A stretch of DNA of 30,614 nt from Streptomyces katrae (GTDB lineage Bacteria > Actinomycetota > Actinomycetes > Streptomycetales > Streptomycetaceae), in contig NZ_JZWV01000059.1 in assembly GCF_000966975.1 (NCBI RefSeq), positions 1-30,614 on the forward strand, read 5' to 3'. Both the position numbers and the translations under genes were made by a program. The notes beneath the pieces are model-generated. The model was not told where the DNA came from. It did not search any database and was given only the letters and a program-made list of their open reading frames with translations. Of the stretch, positions 8,307 to 15,149 are shown piece by piece. The stretch's first letter is position 1. Each line of letters starts with the position of its first letter.

Positions 8307-9289
8307 TCGTCGTCCGCCTGCTTGCGCAGCTCCGTCGCCAGCTCGTACAGCCCGGCCAGCTCCATTCCGGAGCCCAGCAGGGGGAGTTCGTACGTCGGCA
8401 CCTCCAGCCCCGCCAGCACCGCGCGCTGCTCCCGCTCCAGCTCGACGCGGCTCGCGTGCTCGGCGGCCTGCGCCAGCAGCGGCTCCACCAGCCGCTCGGC
8501 CAGCCCGCCCCGCCGGGCCCCGCCGAGACCCGCCCGGGACAGGGCCCTGGCGATCTCGGGGCGGCGGCCCTCCGCGGCCGTGCGCAGGGTGTCCTCATCC
8601 AGGTGGTGCGGGCGCACCATGTTGACGATGACGCGCCCGAACGGAAGACCGGCCGCCCGCAGTTCGTCGATCCCGTCCGCCGTCTCCTGGACGGGCATCT
8701 CCTCCAGCAGGGTCACCAGGTGCACGGCGGTGTCCGGGGACTTGAGCACCTTCATGACGGCCTGCGCCTGGTTGTGGATCGGCCCGAACCGGGCCAGTCC
8801 CGCCACCTCGTCGTTGACGTTCAGGAAGCGGGTGATCCGCCCGGTCGGCGGGGCGTCCATGATCACGTGGTCGTAGACGAACCGTCCGGCCTTGTCCTTG
8901 CGCCGCACCGCCTCGCACGCCTTGCCGGTCAGCAGGACGTCCCGCAGACCGGGCGCGATGGTCGTCGCGAAGTCGATGGCCCCGAGCTTCTTCAGGGCGC
9001 GCCCGGCCGACCCGAGCTTGTAGAACATCTGGAGGTAGTCCAGCAGCGCCCGCTCCGCGTCGATGGCGAGCGCGTACACCTCACCGCCGCCCCCGCCGGG
9101 CGCGACGGCGATCTTCCGCTCCTCGTAGGGGAGCGCTTCCGTGCCGAATAGCTGTGCGATGCCCTGCCTGCCCTCGACCTCCACGAGTAGAGTCCGCCTG
9201 CCCTCGCGCGCGAGGGCCAGCGCGAGTGCGGCGGCGACCGTGGTCTTGCCGGTGCCGCCCTTGCCGCTGACCACCTGGAGCCTGCTCAC
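8303..9289 (-). CDS. ArsA/Get3-like ATPase, first of a pair
   Basis: A 328-residue ATPase with a deviant Walker A, SGKGGTGKTT (8-17), at the very N-terminus, LLVEVEGRQG in switch position, and IMDAPPTGRITRFL as the switch II segment. It resembles its downstream partner in fold but is clearly a different paralogue, which suggests a heterodimer. The GTG at 9289 is chosen because the protein then begins two residues before the first beta strand, TAGGCT (9303-9298) ends 8 nt upstream, and GGAGG lies between. A longer frame from the ATG at 9337 would collide with the divergent DUF4177 start. The cellular client is unknown; membrane-protein insertion or anion-responsive metabolism are the family-based options. 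Confidence 0.9.
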   Translation of the reverse strand: MSRLQVVSGKGGTGKTTVAAALALALAREGRRTLLVEVEGRQGIAQLFGTEALPYEERKIAVAPGGGGGEVYALAIDAERALLDYLQMFYKLGSAGRALKKLGAIDFATTIAPGLRDVLLTGKACEAVRRKDKAGRFVYDHVIMDAPPTGRITRFLNVNDEVAGLARFGPIHNQAQAVMKVLKSPDTAVHLVTLLEEMPVQETADGIDELRAAGLPFGRVIVNMVRPHHLDEDTLRTAAEGRRPEIARALSRAGLGGARRGGLAERLVEPLLAQAAEHASRVELEREQRAVLAGLEVPTYELPLLGSGMELAGLYELATELRKQADDE

Positions 9290-9297
9290 AACCTCCG

Positions 9298-9303
9298 AGC
9301 CTA
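9298..9303 (-). promoter_or_regulatory. -10 box of the ArsA-like ATPase operon
   Basis: TAGGCT on the minus strand ends 8 nt before the GTG at 9289. A GGAGG lies in the same 8 nt, so the start may be leaderless or carry only a truncated ribosome site. Confidence 0.55.
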
Positions 9304-9322
9304 ACCACTCCCGCTCAGGCGT

Positions 9323-9328
9323 TACGCT
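9323..9328 (+). promoter_or_regulatory. -10 box of leaderless DUF4177-ridA transcript
   Basis: TACGCT ends 7 nt before the ATG at 9336 and no Shine-Dalgarno is present. It is back-to-back with the minus-strand TAGGCT at 9298-9303; the two -10 boxes are only 19 bp apart, so the promoters overlap. Confidence 0.6.
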
Positions 9329-9335
9329 CGCCCCC

Positions 9336-9497
9336 ATGACCAAGAAGTTCGAATACGCGACGGTCCCCCTGCTGGTCCACGCCACCAAGCAGATCCTGGA
9401 CACCTGGGGCGAGGACGGCTGGGAGCTCGTCCAGGTCGTGCCCGGCCCGAACAACCCCGAGCAGCTCGTGGCCTACCTCAAGCGGGAGAAGGCATGA
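9336..9497 (+). CDS. DUF4177-type small protein
   Basis: A 53-residue protein beginning MTKKFEYATVPLLVHATKQ, with the pattern GEDGWELVQVVPG typical of DUF4177 proteins (a small alpha/beta unit with a conserved G-W-E-L turn). No catalytic residues are recognisable. Its TGA overlaps the ATG of the RidA gene (ATGA at 9494-9497), so the two are translationally coupled and may act together. The function of the family is not known to me. Confidence 0.88.
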   Translation: MTKKFEYATVPLLVHATKQILDTWGEDGWELVQVVPGPNNPEQLVAYLKREKA

Positions 9498-9967
9498 GCG
9501 GCACCGTCGAGGCCCGGCTCGCCGAGCTCGGCCTGACCCTCCCCGAGGTCGTCCCGCCGCTGGCCGCGTACCAGCCGGCGGTGCGCTCGGGCGCGTACGT
9601 GTACACCGCGGGCCAGCTCCCGATGGTGCAGGGCAAGCTCCCGCTGACCGGCAAGGTCGGCGCGGAGGTCTCGCCGGAGCAGGCCAAGGAGCTCGCGGCG
9701 ACGTGCGCGCTGAACGCGCTGGCCGCCGTGAAGTCCGTGGCCGGTGACCTGGACCGGATCGCGCGCGTGGTGAAGGTCGTCGGCTTCGTCGCCTCGGCCC
9801 CCGATTTCACGGGGCAGCCGGGCGTGCTGAACGGTGCGAGCGAGCTGCTGGGCGAGGTCCTCGGCGAGAAGGGCGTGCACGCGCGCAGCGCGGTCGGCGT
9901 GGCGGTGCTCCCGCTGGACGCGCCGGTCGAGGTCGAGATCCAGGTGGAACTCACCCCGGACGCCTGA
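9494..9967 (+). CDS. RidA (YjgF/YER057c/UK114) family protein
   Basis: A 157-residue RidA-family protein of the longer actinobacterial subgroup. Characteristic segments are YVYTAGQLPM (strand plus turn), ATCALNALAAVKSVAGDLD, and HARSAVGVAVLPLDAPVEVE near the C-terminus. The last holds the conserved Arg that in RidA binds the carboxylate of 2-imino/enamino acids. Classical RidA hydrolyses reactive enamine intermediates formed by PLP enzymes; substrate in this subgroup is inferred only. AAGCGGGAGAAGGC before the ATG provides a ribosome site inside the DUF4177 gene. A 14-bp hairpin follows the stop. Confidence 0.92.
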   Translation: MSGTVEARLAELGLTLPEVVPPLAAYQPAVRSGAYVYTAGQLPMVQGKLPLTGKVGAEVSPEQAKELAATCALNALAAVKSVAGDLDRIARVVKVVGFVASAPDFTGQPGVLNGASELLGEVLGEKGVHARSAVGVAVLPLDAPVEVEIQVELTPDA

Positions 9968-9986
9968 TCCGCCTTCTTGGCGCGAA

Positions 9987-10018
9987 CGCCGGCGGGGCTG
10001 TTCACAGCCCCGTCGGCG
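9987..10018 (+). terminator. Terminator after ridA
   Basis: CGCCGGCGGGGCTG (9987-10000) pairs with CAGCCCCGTCGGCG (10005-10018) with one G-U pair and a TTCA loop: a 14-bp stem 20 bp after the ridA stop. Confidence 0.75.
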
Positions 10019-10025
10019 ATCGAGG

Positions 10026-10045
10026 CGCTGGGGCACCTCCCAGCG
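10026..10045. repeat. Streptomyces-type intergenic palindrome
   Basis: CGCTGGG-GCACCT-CCCAGCG followed by GTAGCG. From memory, this GGGGCACCTCCCAGCGGTAG sequence recurs widely between Streptomyces genes. It may act as a second terminator for ridA or be a dispersed palindromic repeat. Confidence 0.45.
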
Positions 10046-10151
10046 GTAGCGAAGGGCGGGGCGGGGAGACCGCTCCGCGCGGCGGGCGACGCCGCCACGG
10101 TCGGGGGCCCGTCCGGTGGAGGTGGCTCTCGAACATCGGGCCGGATGGTCG

Positions 10152-10157
10152 TAGCAT
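10152..10157 (+). promoter_or_regulatory. -10 box of leaderless Nudix operon
   Basis: TAGCAT ends 6 nt before the ATG at 10164; no ribosome-binding site is present. This fits a leaderless mRNA and supports the chosen start. Confidence 0.6.
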
Positions 10158-10163
10158 CCGGCC

Positions 10164-11075
10164 ATGCCGAATGGTCAGCACGGACAGCCCTCGCCCGAGC
10201 AGCCCCCCGCCGGAGGCCAGTGGTACCCCCCGGAGTGGCCCGCCCGCATCCGGGCCCTCGCGGAAGGCACCCTCACCCCGGCGGAGCCCAGGCGTGCCGC
10301 CACGGTGATGCTGCTCCGCGACACGCCCGCCGGTCCCGCCGTGCACATGCTGCGCCGCCGCGCCTCCATGGCGTTCGCCGGCGGCGCCTACGCCTACCCC
10401 GGCGGCGGGGTCGACCCCCGCGACGAGGACCGCCGCATCGGCTGGGCCGGCCCGGACCAGGAGGCGTGGGCGGCCCGCCTCGGGACCGACGCCGCCACCG
10501 CCCAGGCGATCGTCTGCGGCGCGGTCCGCGAGACCTTCGAGGAAGCCGGCGTACTCCTCGCCGGGAAGACCCCCGACACCGTCGTCGGCGACACCACCGG
10601 GGACGACTGGGAGGCCGACCGCGAGGCCCTCGTCGGCCGCGAGCTGTCCTTCGCCGAGTTCCTCGACCGCCGCGGCCTGCTGCTGCGCTCCGACCTGCTC
10701 GGGGCCTGGGCCCGCTGGATCACCCCCGAGTTCGAGCCCCGCCGCTACGACACGTGGTTCTTCGTCGCCGCCCTCCCGGAGGGCCAGCGCACCCGCAACG
10801 CCTCCACCGAGGCCGACCGGACCGTCTGGATCCGCCCGCAGGACGCCGCCGCCGGCTACGACGCGGGGGAGCTGCTGATGATGCCGCCCACCATCTCCAC
10901 CCTGCGCTCCCTGGAGCCGTACGGGGCCGCCGCCGACGCCCTCGCGGCGTCCGGCGCGCAGGACCTCACCCCGGTCCTGGCCGAGGCCACGCTGGAGGAC
11001 GGCGTGGTCGTGCTCAGCTGGCCGGGCCACGACGAGTTCACCAAGCGCGTCACCCTCGGAGGAGGCCCCGTATGA
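10164..11075 (+). CDS. Nudix hydrolase with split Nudix box
   Basis: A 303-residue Nudix-fold protein. FAGGAYAYPGGGVDPRDED (71-89) provides the start of the Nudix box and RETFEEAGVLL (122-132) supplies the REXXEE metal-binding core, but about 32 residues separate the two halves where the canonical box has seven. Such interrupted boxes occur in the NUDT19/RP2-like branch, some of which cleave CoA derivatives. The substrate here is not defined. The N-terminal ~20 residues are polar and Pro/Gly-rich. Its TGA overlaps the ATG of the MBL hydrolase gene (ATGA at 11072-11075), and a GGAGGAGG lies just inside its 3' end for the next gene. Confidence 0.87.
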   Translation: MPNGQHGQPSPEQPPAGGQWYPPEWPARIRALAEGTLTPAEPRRAATVMLLRDTPAGPAVHMLRRRASMAFAGGAYAYPGGGVDPRDEDRRIGWAGPDQEAWAARLGTDAATAQAIVCGAVRETFEEAGVLLAGKTPDTVVGDTTGDDWEADREALVGRELSFAEFLDRRGLLLRSDLLGAWARWITPEFEPRRYDTWFFVAALPEGQRTRNASTEADRTVWIRPQDAAAGYDAGELLMMPPTISTLRSLEPYGAAADALAASGAQDLTPVLAEATLEDGVVVLSWPGHDEFTKRVTLGGGPV

Positions 11076-11917
11076 CCGACGCAGCGGCCCTGCCCGGCCA
11101 GCCCCGCGGAACGGTCGTCTCCGGACCGGCCACCGCCCGTGCGATCAACGTCCTGGCCCCGAACCCCTCGGCCATGACCCTGGACGGCACCAACACCTGG
11201 CTGGTCTCCGAACCCGACTCCGACCTCGCCGTCGTCATCGACCCGGGCCCCCTCGACGAGGCGCACCTGCGCGCCGTCATCGCCACCGCGGAGCAGGCCG
11301 GCAAGCGGATCGCGCTGACCCTCCTCACCCACGGCCACCCCGACCACGCGGAGGGCGCCGGCCGCTTCGCCGAGCTGACCGGCACCAAGGTGCGTGCCCT
11401 GGACCCCGCGCTACGCCTGGGCGACGAGGGCCTGGCCGCCGGGAACGTGATCCGCACCGGCGGTCTGGAACTGCGCGTCGTGGCCACCCCCGGGCACACC
11501 TCGGACTCGCTCTGCTTCCACCTGCCGGCCGACCGGGCCGTGCTGACCGGCGACACCATCCTGGGCCGCGGGACGACCGTCGTGGCGCATCCCGACGGCC
11601 GCCTGGGCGACTACCTGGACTCCCTGCGCCGCCTGCGCTCCCTCACCGTCGACGACGGGGTCCACACCGTCCTGCCGGGCCACGGGCCGGTCCTGGAGGA
11701 CGCGCAGGGCGCCGTGGAGTACTACCTGGCCCACCGCGCCCACCGGCTCGCCCAGGTCGAGACGGCGGTGGACGACGGCCTGGTCACTCCGGAGGCCGTC
11801 GTGGCCCACGTCTACGCCGATGTGGACCGCTCACTTTGGCCGGCGGCCGAATGGTCCGTCCGAGCGCAGCTCGAGTACCTTCGGGATCACGGACTGATCC
11901 CGGGGGGACCTGAATGA
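11072..11917 (+). CDS. MBL-fold metallo-hydrolase (LACTB2/glyoxalase II-like)
   Basis: A 281-residue metallo-beta-lactamase-fold hydrolase. The zinc signature THGHPDH (86-92, H-x-H-x-D-H) is intact, with TPGHTSDS, LTGDTILG and LPGHGPVLED supplying the remaining His and Asp ligands. The N-terminal NPSAMTLDGTNTWLV matches the LACTB2-like branch, whose members act on thioesters or RNA; the actual substrate is unknown. The start overlaps the Nudix stop with a GGAGGAGG 8 nt ahead, and its TGA overlaps the next ATG (11914-11917). Three genes are thus read as one coupled operon. Confidence 0.92.
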   Translation: MTDAAALPGQPRGTVVSGPATARAINVLAPNPSAMTLDGTNTWLVSEPDSDLAVVIDPGPLDEAHLRAVIATAEQAGKRIALTLLTHGHPDHAEGAGRFAELTGTKVRALDPALRLGDEGLAAGNVIRTGGLELRVVATPGHTSDSLCFHLPADRAVLTGDTILGRGTTVVAHPDGRLGDYLDSLRRLRSLTVDDGVHTVLPGHGPVLEDAQGAVEYYLAHRAHRLAQVETAVDDGLVTPEAVVAHVYADVDRSLWPAAEWSVRAQLEYLRDHGLIPGGPE

Positions 11918-12207
11918 ACACGCTCTACCTGCTGCTCGCGCTGCTGGCGGTCGCGGGCTGGATCGTCTCCACGATGAACCAGCGGATGCGCGCCCTGCAG
12001 GACAGGGCCGACCGGCTGGAGCGGCGGCTCGGTCTGGTCCTGGACCACCTGGGCATCGAGGAGCCGGAGTCGGCCGGTCTGGACGAGGTGCGCGCGCTGA
12101 TGCGCGACGGCCGGGCCGTTGCGGCCATCAAGCTCTACCGCGAGATCACCGGCGCGGGCCTGGCCGAGGCCAAGCAGGCCGTCGAGTCCCTCGACCTCAA
12201 GGTCTAG
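11914..12207 (+). CDS. Membrane-anchored ribosomal L7/L12 C-terminal-domain-like protein
   Basis: A 97-residue protein. Residues 2-20 form one hydrophobic helix (NTLYLLLALLAVAGWIVS); residues 22-45 are a charged coiled-coil-like stretch. Residues 60-95 (VRALMRDGRAVAAIKLYREI then TGAGLAEAKQAVE) closely resemble the C-terminal fold of ribosomal protein L7/L12. In L7/L12 that domain recruits translational GTPases; whether this membrane-tethered version binds anything similar is unknown. It ends an operon with a Nudix and an MBL hydrolase. Its TAG at 12205-12207 overlaps the stop of the convergent gene on the other strand (shared CTAG), leaving no room for an intergenic terminator. Confidence 0.85.
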   Translation: MNTLYLLLALLAVAGWIVSTMNQRMRALQDRADRLERRLGLVLDHLGIEEPESAGLDEVRALMRDGRAVAAIKLYREITGAGLAEAKQAVESLDLKV

Positions 12208-13013
12208 CCCTCCGGGCGGGGCGTCTTCGTGCCGTGCCGGGCCGCGTATTCGGAGGCCAGCCACGGGCCGAGGTCGTCCAGGTACCGGCGGGCGACGGCC
12301 GGGTCCTCGACGGGGGACAGGGCCACGACGGCCGCCTCCCGCACCTGCGCGGCCCGCTGCGGGTAGTAGCGGCCGAAGACCTCCGCGGACTCGGCGAGGT
12401 CGCTGGTCCAGCCGCCCCACTCGGGCATGACCAGCGTGAAGGCGGTCCGCACCAGGTGCCGCGAGAAGAACCGGTTCATCCTGCGGAACTCGGCGGGCTC
12501 CGAGGCGGCCTCGAAGCGGGCCCGCCACCGGGGCAGCAGGGCGGCCAGGTCGCCGTTGGTCTCCCGGGCGAGCAGGCTGTCGGGACGGTAGCGGGGCAGG
12601 TGCTCGGCCAGGTCGGAGCCGAGCAGCGGGGTGCACAGGCAGGCCAGGAACCAGCCCAGGTCGTAACGTTCCTGCTCGCTCAGCAGCCGGTCCTTGCCGT
12701 ACAGCAGGATGCCGACGCCGTCGATCTGCCGGAAGTCCTGGTCGAGGCCGCGGCCCAGCACGTCGGCGGTGTCCCGGTCCTCCTCGCCGGGCTCCCGGTG
12801 CAGGGCGATCAGCAGGTCGAGGTCGGACCGGCCGGCGCGAGCCGTGCCGCGCGGCACGGATCCGTAGAGGTAGGCGCTGTGGAGCCGGTTCCCGTACGCC
12901 TCCACGAGCCGGCCGCGCGCGGCGGTGACGACCTCGGCGAACGCGGGCTGGACCCGTCCGAGGGAGCCCTCCCGCTCGAAGTACCCGTCCGCGTCCAGCC
13001 CTCTGAGATCCAT
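12204..13013 (-). CDS. Nucleotidyltransferase-domain protein (aminoglycoside adenylyltransferase-like)
   Basis: A 269-residue protein with an N-terminal nucleotidyltransferase fold. YLYGSVPRGTARAGRSDLDL (49-68) carries the GS-x-RG loop and the D-x-D metal pair, and a third acidic position follows in the IDGV region. The C-terminal half is a helical bundle (MNRFFSRHLVRTAFTLVMPE; FGRYYPQRAAQVREA) with no identified domain, resembling the helical part of aminoglycoside-modifying enzymes. Substrate and resistance role are not established. The ATG at 13013 is the first in frame; an AGGG lies close upstream and AT-rich GATAAATA about 40 nt upstream may contain the promoter. It is downstream of crp but separated by a strong hairpin. 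Confidence 0.82.
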   Translation of the reverse strand: MDLRGLDADGYFEREGSLGRVQPAFAEVVTAARGRLVEAYGNRLHSAYLYGSVPRGTARAGRSDLDLLIALHREPGEEDRDTADVLGRGLDQDFRQIDGVGILLYGKDRLLSEQERYDLGWFLACLCTPLLGSDLAEHLPRYRPDSLLARETNGDLAALLPRWRARFEAASEPAEFRRMNRFFSRHLVRTAFTLVMPEWGGWTSDLAESAEVFGRYYPQRAAQVREAAVVALSPVEDPAVARRYLDDLGPWLASEYAARHGTKTPRPEG

Positions 13014-13103
13014 GATCCCTACTGTGCCGGGCGCACGGCACCGGGCGCGGGTATTTATCGGCCCGTGGCCCGGTCCACGGCCCGTGCCGGGCCGCGGACG
13101 CGC

Positions 13104-13140
13104 GGAGGGGCCCCGTCCGACACCCGGACGGGGCCCCTCC
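13104..13140 (-). terminator. Terminator downstream of crp
   Basis: GGAGGGGCCCCGTCCG (13104-13119) pairs perfectly with CGGACGGGGCCCCTCC (13125-13140) around a 5-nt ACACC loop. It begins 11 bp past the crp stop. The next minus-strand gene begins about 90 bp further on. Confidence 0.85.
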
Positions 13141-13151
13141 GTAAAGCTTCG

Positions 13152-13826
13152 TCAGCGCGAGCGCTTGGCGAGCCGCTCCACGTCCAGCAGGATCACGGCG
13201 CGCGCCTCCAGGCGCAGCCAGCCGCGGCCCGCGAAGTCGGCGAGCGCCTTGTTCACGGTCTCGCGCGAGGCGCCGACGAGCTGGGCCAGCTCCTCCTGCG
13301 TCAGGTCGTGGACGACGTGGATGCCCTCCTCCGACTGCACGCCGAAGCGGCGCGACAGGTCGAGGAGCGCGCGGGCCACGCGGCCCGGGACGTCGGAGAA
13401 GACCAGGTCGGACATCTGGTCGTTGGTCTTGCGCAGGCGCCGGGCGACGGCGCGCAGCAGTGCGGTGGCGACCTCGGGCCGGGCGTTCAGCCAGGGCTGG
13501 AGGTCGCTGTGGCCGAGGCCGAGGAGCTTGACCTCGGTCAGGGCGGTGGCGGTGGCGGTGCGCGGGCCCGGGTCGAAGAGCGACAGCTCGCCGATCAGCT
13601 CGCCGGGGCCGAGGACGGCCAGCATGTTCTCGCGGCCGTCGGGGGAGGTGCGGTGCAGCTTCACCTTGCCCTCGGTCACGACGTACAGCCGGTCACCGGG
13701 GTCGCCCTCGTGGAACAGGGCGTCACCGCGTGCGAGGGTCACCTCGCCCATGGAGGCGCGGAGCTCCGCGGCCTGCTCGTCATCGAGCGCCGCGAAGAGC
13801 GGGGCGCGCCGCAGAACGTCGTCCAC
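13152..13826 (-). CDS. crp: cAMP receptor protein family regulator Crp
   Basis: A 224-residue Crp/Fnr-family regulator, the same length as Streptomyces Crp. Residues about 8-115 form the cyclic-nucleotide-binding domain, with GELIGELSLFDPGPRTA (75-91) as the phosphate-binding cassette including R89. The C-terminal winged helix has its recognition region at LTQEELAQLVGASRETVNKA (175-194). Crp in Streptomyces controls germination, development and precursor supply for antibiotics. The GTG at 13826 is chosen because AGGAGAGAG lies 5 nt upstream and the protein then begins MDDVLRRAPL as in relatives; the frame upstream lies in the promoter region. A CAAAAT -10-like box (13875-13870) and a palindrome resembling a Crp site (13891-13906) lie upstream, suggesting autoregulation. 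Confidence 0.96.
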   Translation of the reverse strand: MDDVLRRAPLFAALDDEQAAELRASMGEVTLARGDALFHEGDPGDRLYVVTEGKVKLHRTSPDGRENMLAVLGPGELIGELSLFDPGPRTATATALTEVKLLGLGHSDLQPWLNARPEVATALLRAVARRLRKTNDQMSDLVFSDVPGRVARALLDLSRRFGVQSEEGIHVVHDLTQEELAQLVGASRETVNKALADFAGRGWLRLEARAVILLDVERLAKRSR

Positions 13827-13890
13827 GAGTCTCTCTCCTATGTCGACCGGCCAGTGGGGACCGTTCCCCATTTTGCCGGACGGCTCAAAC

Positions 13891-13906
13891 AGTGCGATCA
13901 ATCACA
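13891..13906. promoter_or_regulatory. Candidate Crp-binding site upstream of crp
   Basis: AGTGC-GATCAA-TCACA matches the CRP consensus TGTGA-N6-TCACA at 8 of 10 arm positions, and fits the Streptomyces pattern GTG-N8-CAC exactly. Its centre is 72 bp before the crp GTG and about 110 bp before nth. Confidence 0.6.
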
Positions 13907-13996
13907 AGGATGCCGGACGGACGGGCGTGCTGTGTGGCGAGAGAGCGATCGGGGTGGTGTTACCTGAGGTCCGGGCGGGGTGTCAGCGTCCGGCCT

Positions 13997-14002
13997 TAGG
14001 CT
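13997..14002 (+). promoter_or_regulatory. -10 box of leaderless nth transcript
   Basis: TAGGCT ends 6 nt before the GTG at 14009. No ribosome-binding sequence precedes the GTG, so a leaderless mRNA is likely and this GTG is the best start. Confidence 0.62.
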
Positions 14003-14008
14003 GGCCGG

Positions 14009-14998
14009 GTGTCCAATAAGCCGGTGAGAGCACAGGCCAAGGGGTCCGCGGGAGTGACGGCGGCCCAGAATTCAGCCGTGGGCGAACAAGCCTCCGCGGC
14101 GGCGTCCGAAACGCCCCGACCTGCCCCCCAGGGCAAAGCTTCGGCCAAGAAATCGCAGCCCGTGAAGGCCGCCGCCCCGGCCCCCCGGGCGGCCGGGGTG
14201 TCCAAGTCCAAGTCCCAGCCCAAGCCGGAGTCCCGGCTCGCCATGATCCGCCGGGCCCGCCGCATCAACCGCGAGCTCGCCGAGGTGTACCCGTACGCCC
14301 ATCCGGAGCTGGACTTCCGCAACCCCTTCGAGCTCCTGGTCGCCACCGTCCTCTCCGCGCAGACCACCGACCTGCGGGTGAACCAGACCACCCCGGCCCT
14401 CTTCGCCGCCTACCCCACCCCCGAGGACATGGCCGCGGCCGTGCCGGAAGAACTGGAAGAGATCATTCGGCCGACCGGGTTCTTCCGGGCGAAGGCGAAG
14501 TCCCTCCTCGGCCTCTCGCAGGCCCTGCGCGACGACTTCGGGGGCGAGGTGCCGGGGCGCATGGAGGACCTGGTCAAGCTGCCGGGAGTGGGCCGCAAAA
14601 CGGCGAACGTGGTGCTCGGCAACGCCTTCGGGGTCCCCGGGATCACCGTCGACACCCACTTCGGCCGGCTGGTGCGCCGGTTCAAGTGGACCGAGCAGGA
14701 GGACCCGGAGAAGGTCGAGGCGGAGATCTGCGCGATCTTCCCCAAGAGCGAGTGGACGATGCTCTCGCACCGCGTCGTCTTCCACGGCCGCCGTATCTGC
14801 CATGCCCGCAGGCCTGCCTGTGGCGCTTGCCCCATCGCCCCGCTCTGCCCCGCCTACGGGGAGGGCGAGACCGACCCGGAGAAGGCGAAGAAGCTGCTGA
14901 AGTACGAGAAGGGCGGCCAGCCGGGCCAGCGGCTCTCCCCGCCCCCCGACTACCCGGGCCTCCCGGCAGCGCCCCTGGGGGCCCGTACGGAGCCCTGA
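14009..14998 (+). CDS. nth: Endonuclease III (DNA glycosylase/AP lyase)
   Basis: A 329-residue base-excision repair enzyme that removes oxidised pyrimidines. The helix-hairpin-helix [12 protein letters not shown] (191-202) includes the catalytic lysine K197, and the essential aspartate is D215 in [10 protein letters not shown]. The [4Fe-4S] loop is complete: C264, C271, C274 and C280 in the C-x6-C-x2-C-x5-C spacing. Residues 1-75 are an added Ala/Lys/Pro-rich, basic and probably disordered extension absent from the E. coli enzyme; the conserved core starts near [16 protein letters not shown]. The GTG at 14009 is supported by TAGGCT 6 nt upstream. Later in-frame GTGs (14024, 14054) would shorten only the extension. 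It is divergent from crp, as in other actinobacteria. Confidence 0.95.
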   Translation: MSNKPVRAQAKGSAGVTAAQNSAVGEQASAAASETPRPAPQGKASAKKSQPVKAAAPAPRAAGVSKSKSQPKPESRLAMIRRARRINRELAEVYPYAHPELDFRNPFELLVATVLSAQTTDLRVNQTTPALFAAYPTPEDMAAAVPEELEEIIRPTGFFRAKAKSLLGLSQALRDDFGGEVPGRMEDLVKLPGVGRKTANVVLGNAFGVPGITVDTHFGRLVRRFKWTEQEDPEKVEAEICAIFPKSEWTMLSHRVVFHGRRICHARRPACGACPIAPLCPAYGEGETDPEKAKKLLKYEKGGQPGQRLSPPPDYPGLPAAPLGARTEP

Positions 14999-15149
14999 GC
15001 GGGGCCGCGGGCGCCAGGGGAGCGCGGCGGCCGTCCGGGAGCGCGGCCGCCGACCGGGAGCGCGGCCGGGCCGCCGCACGCCCCCGGTGGAACGAATCGG
15101 GACCCGGGCCGCGTTCTGCGGACGGGGAGAACACGGACAGGGGTTGCCC

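Noticed and set aside
6672..8876. 734-codon plus-strand open frame
   Set aside because: Antisense and out-of-frame shadow of wblA and both ATPase genes; no recognisable motif.
6960..9289. Arsenic-resistance operon
   Set aside because: No arsB, arsC or arsR-like gene and no Cys-rich metalloid sites; the ATPase pair is part of a conserved core block.
9977..11071. 5' extension of the MBL hydrolase frame from 9977
   Set aside because: The extension is Arg-rich shadow of the Nudix gene; the real start at 11072 has GGAGGAGG and an ATGA overlap.
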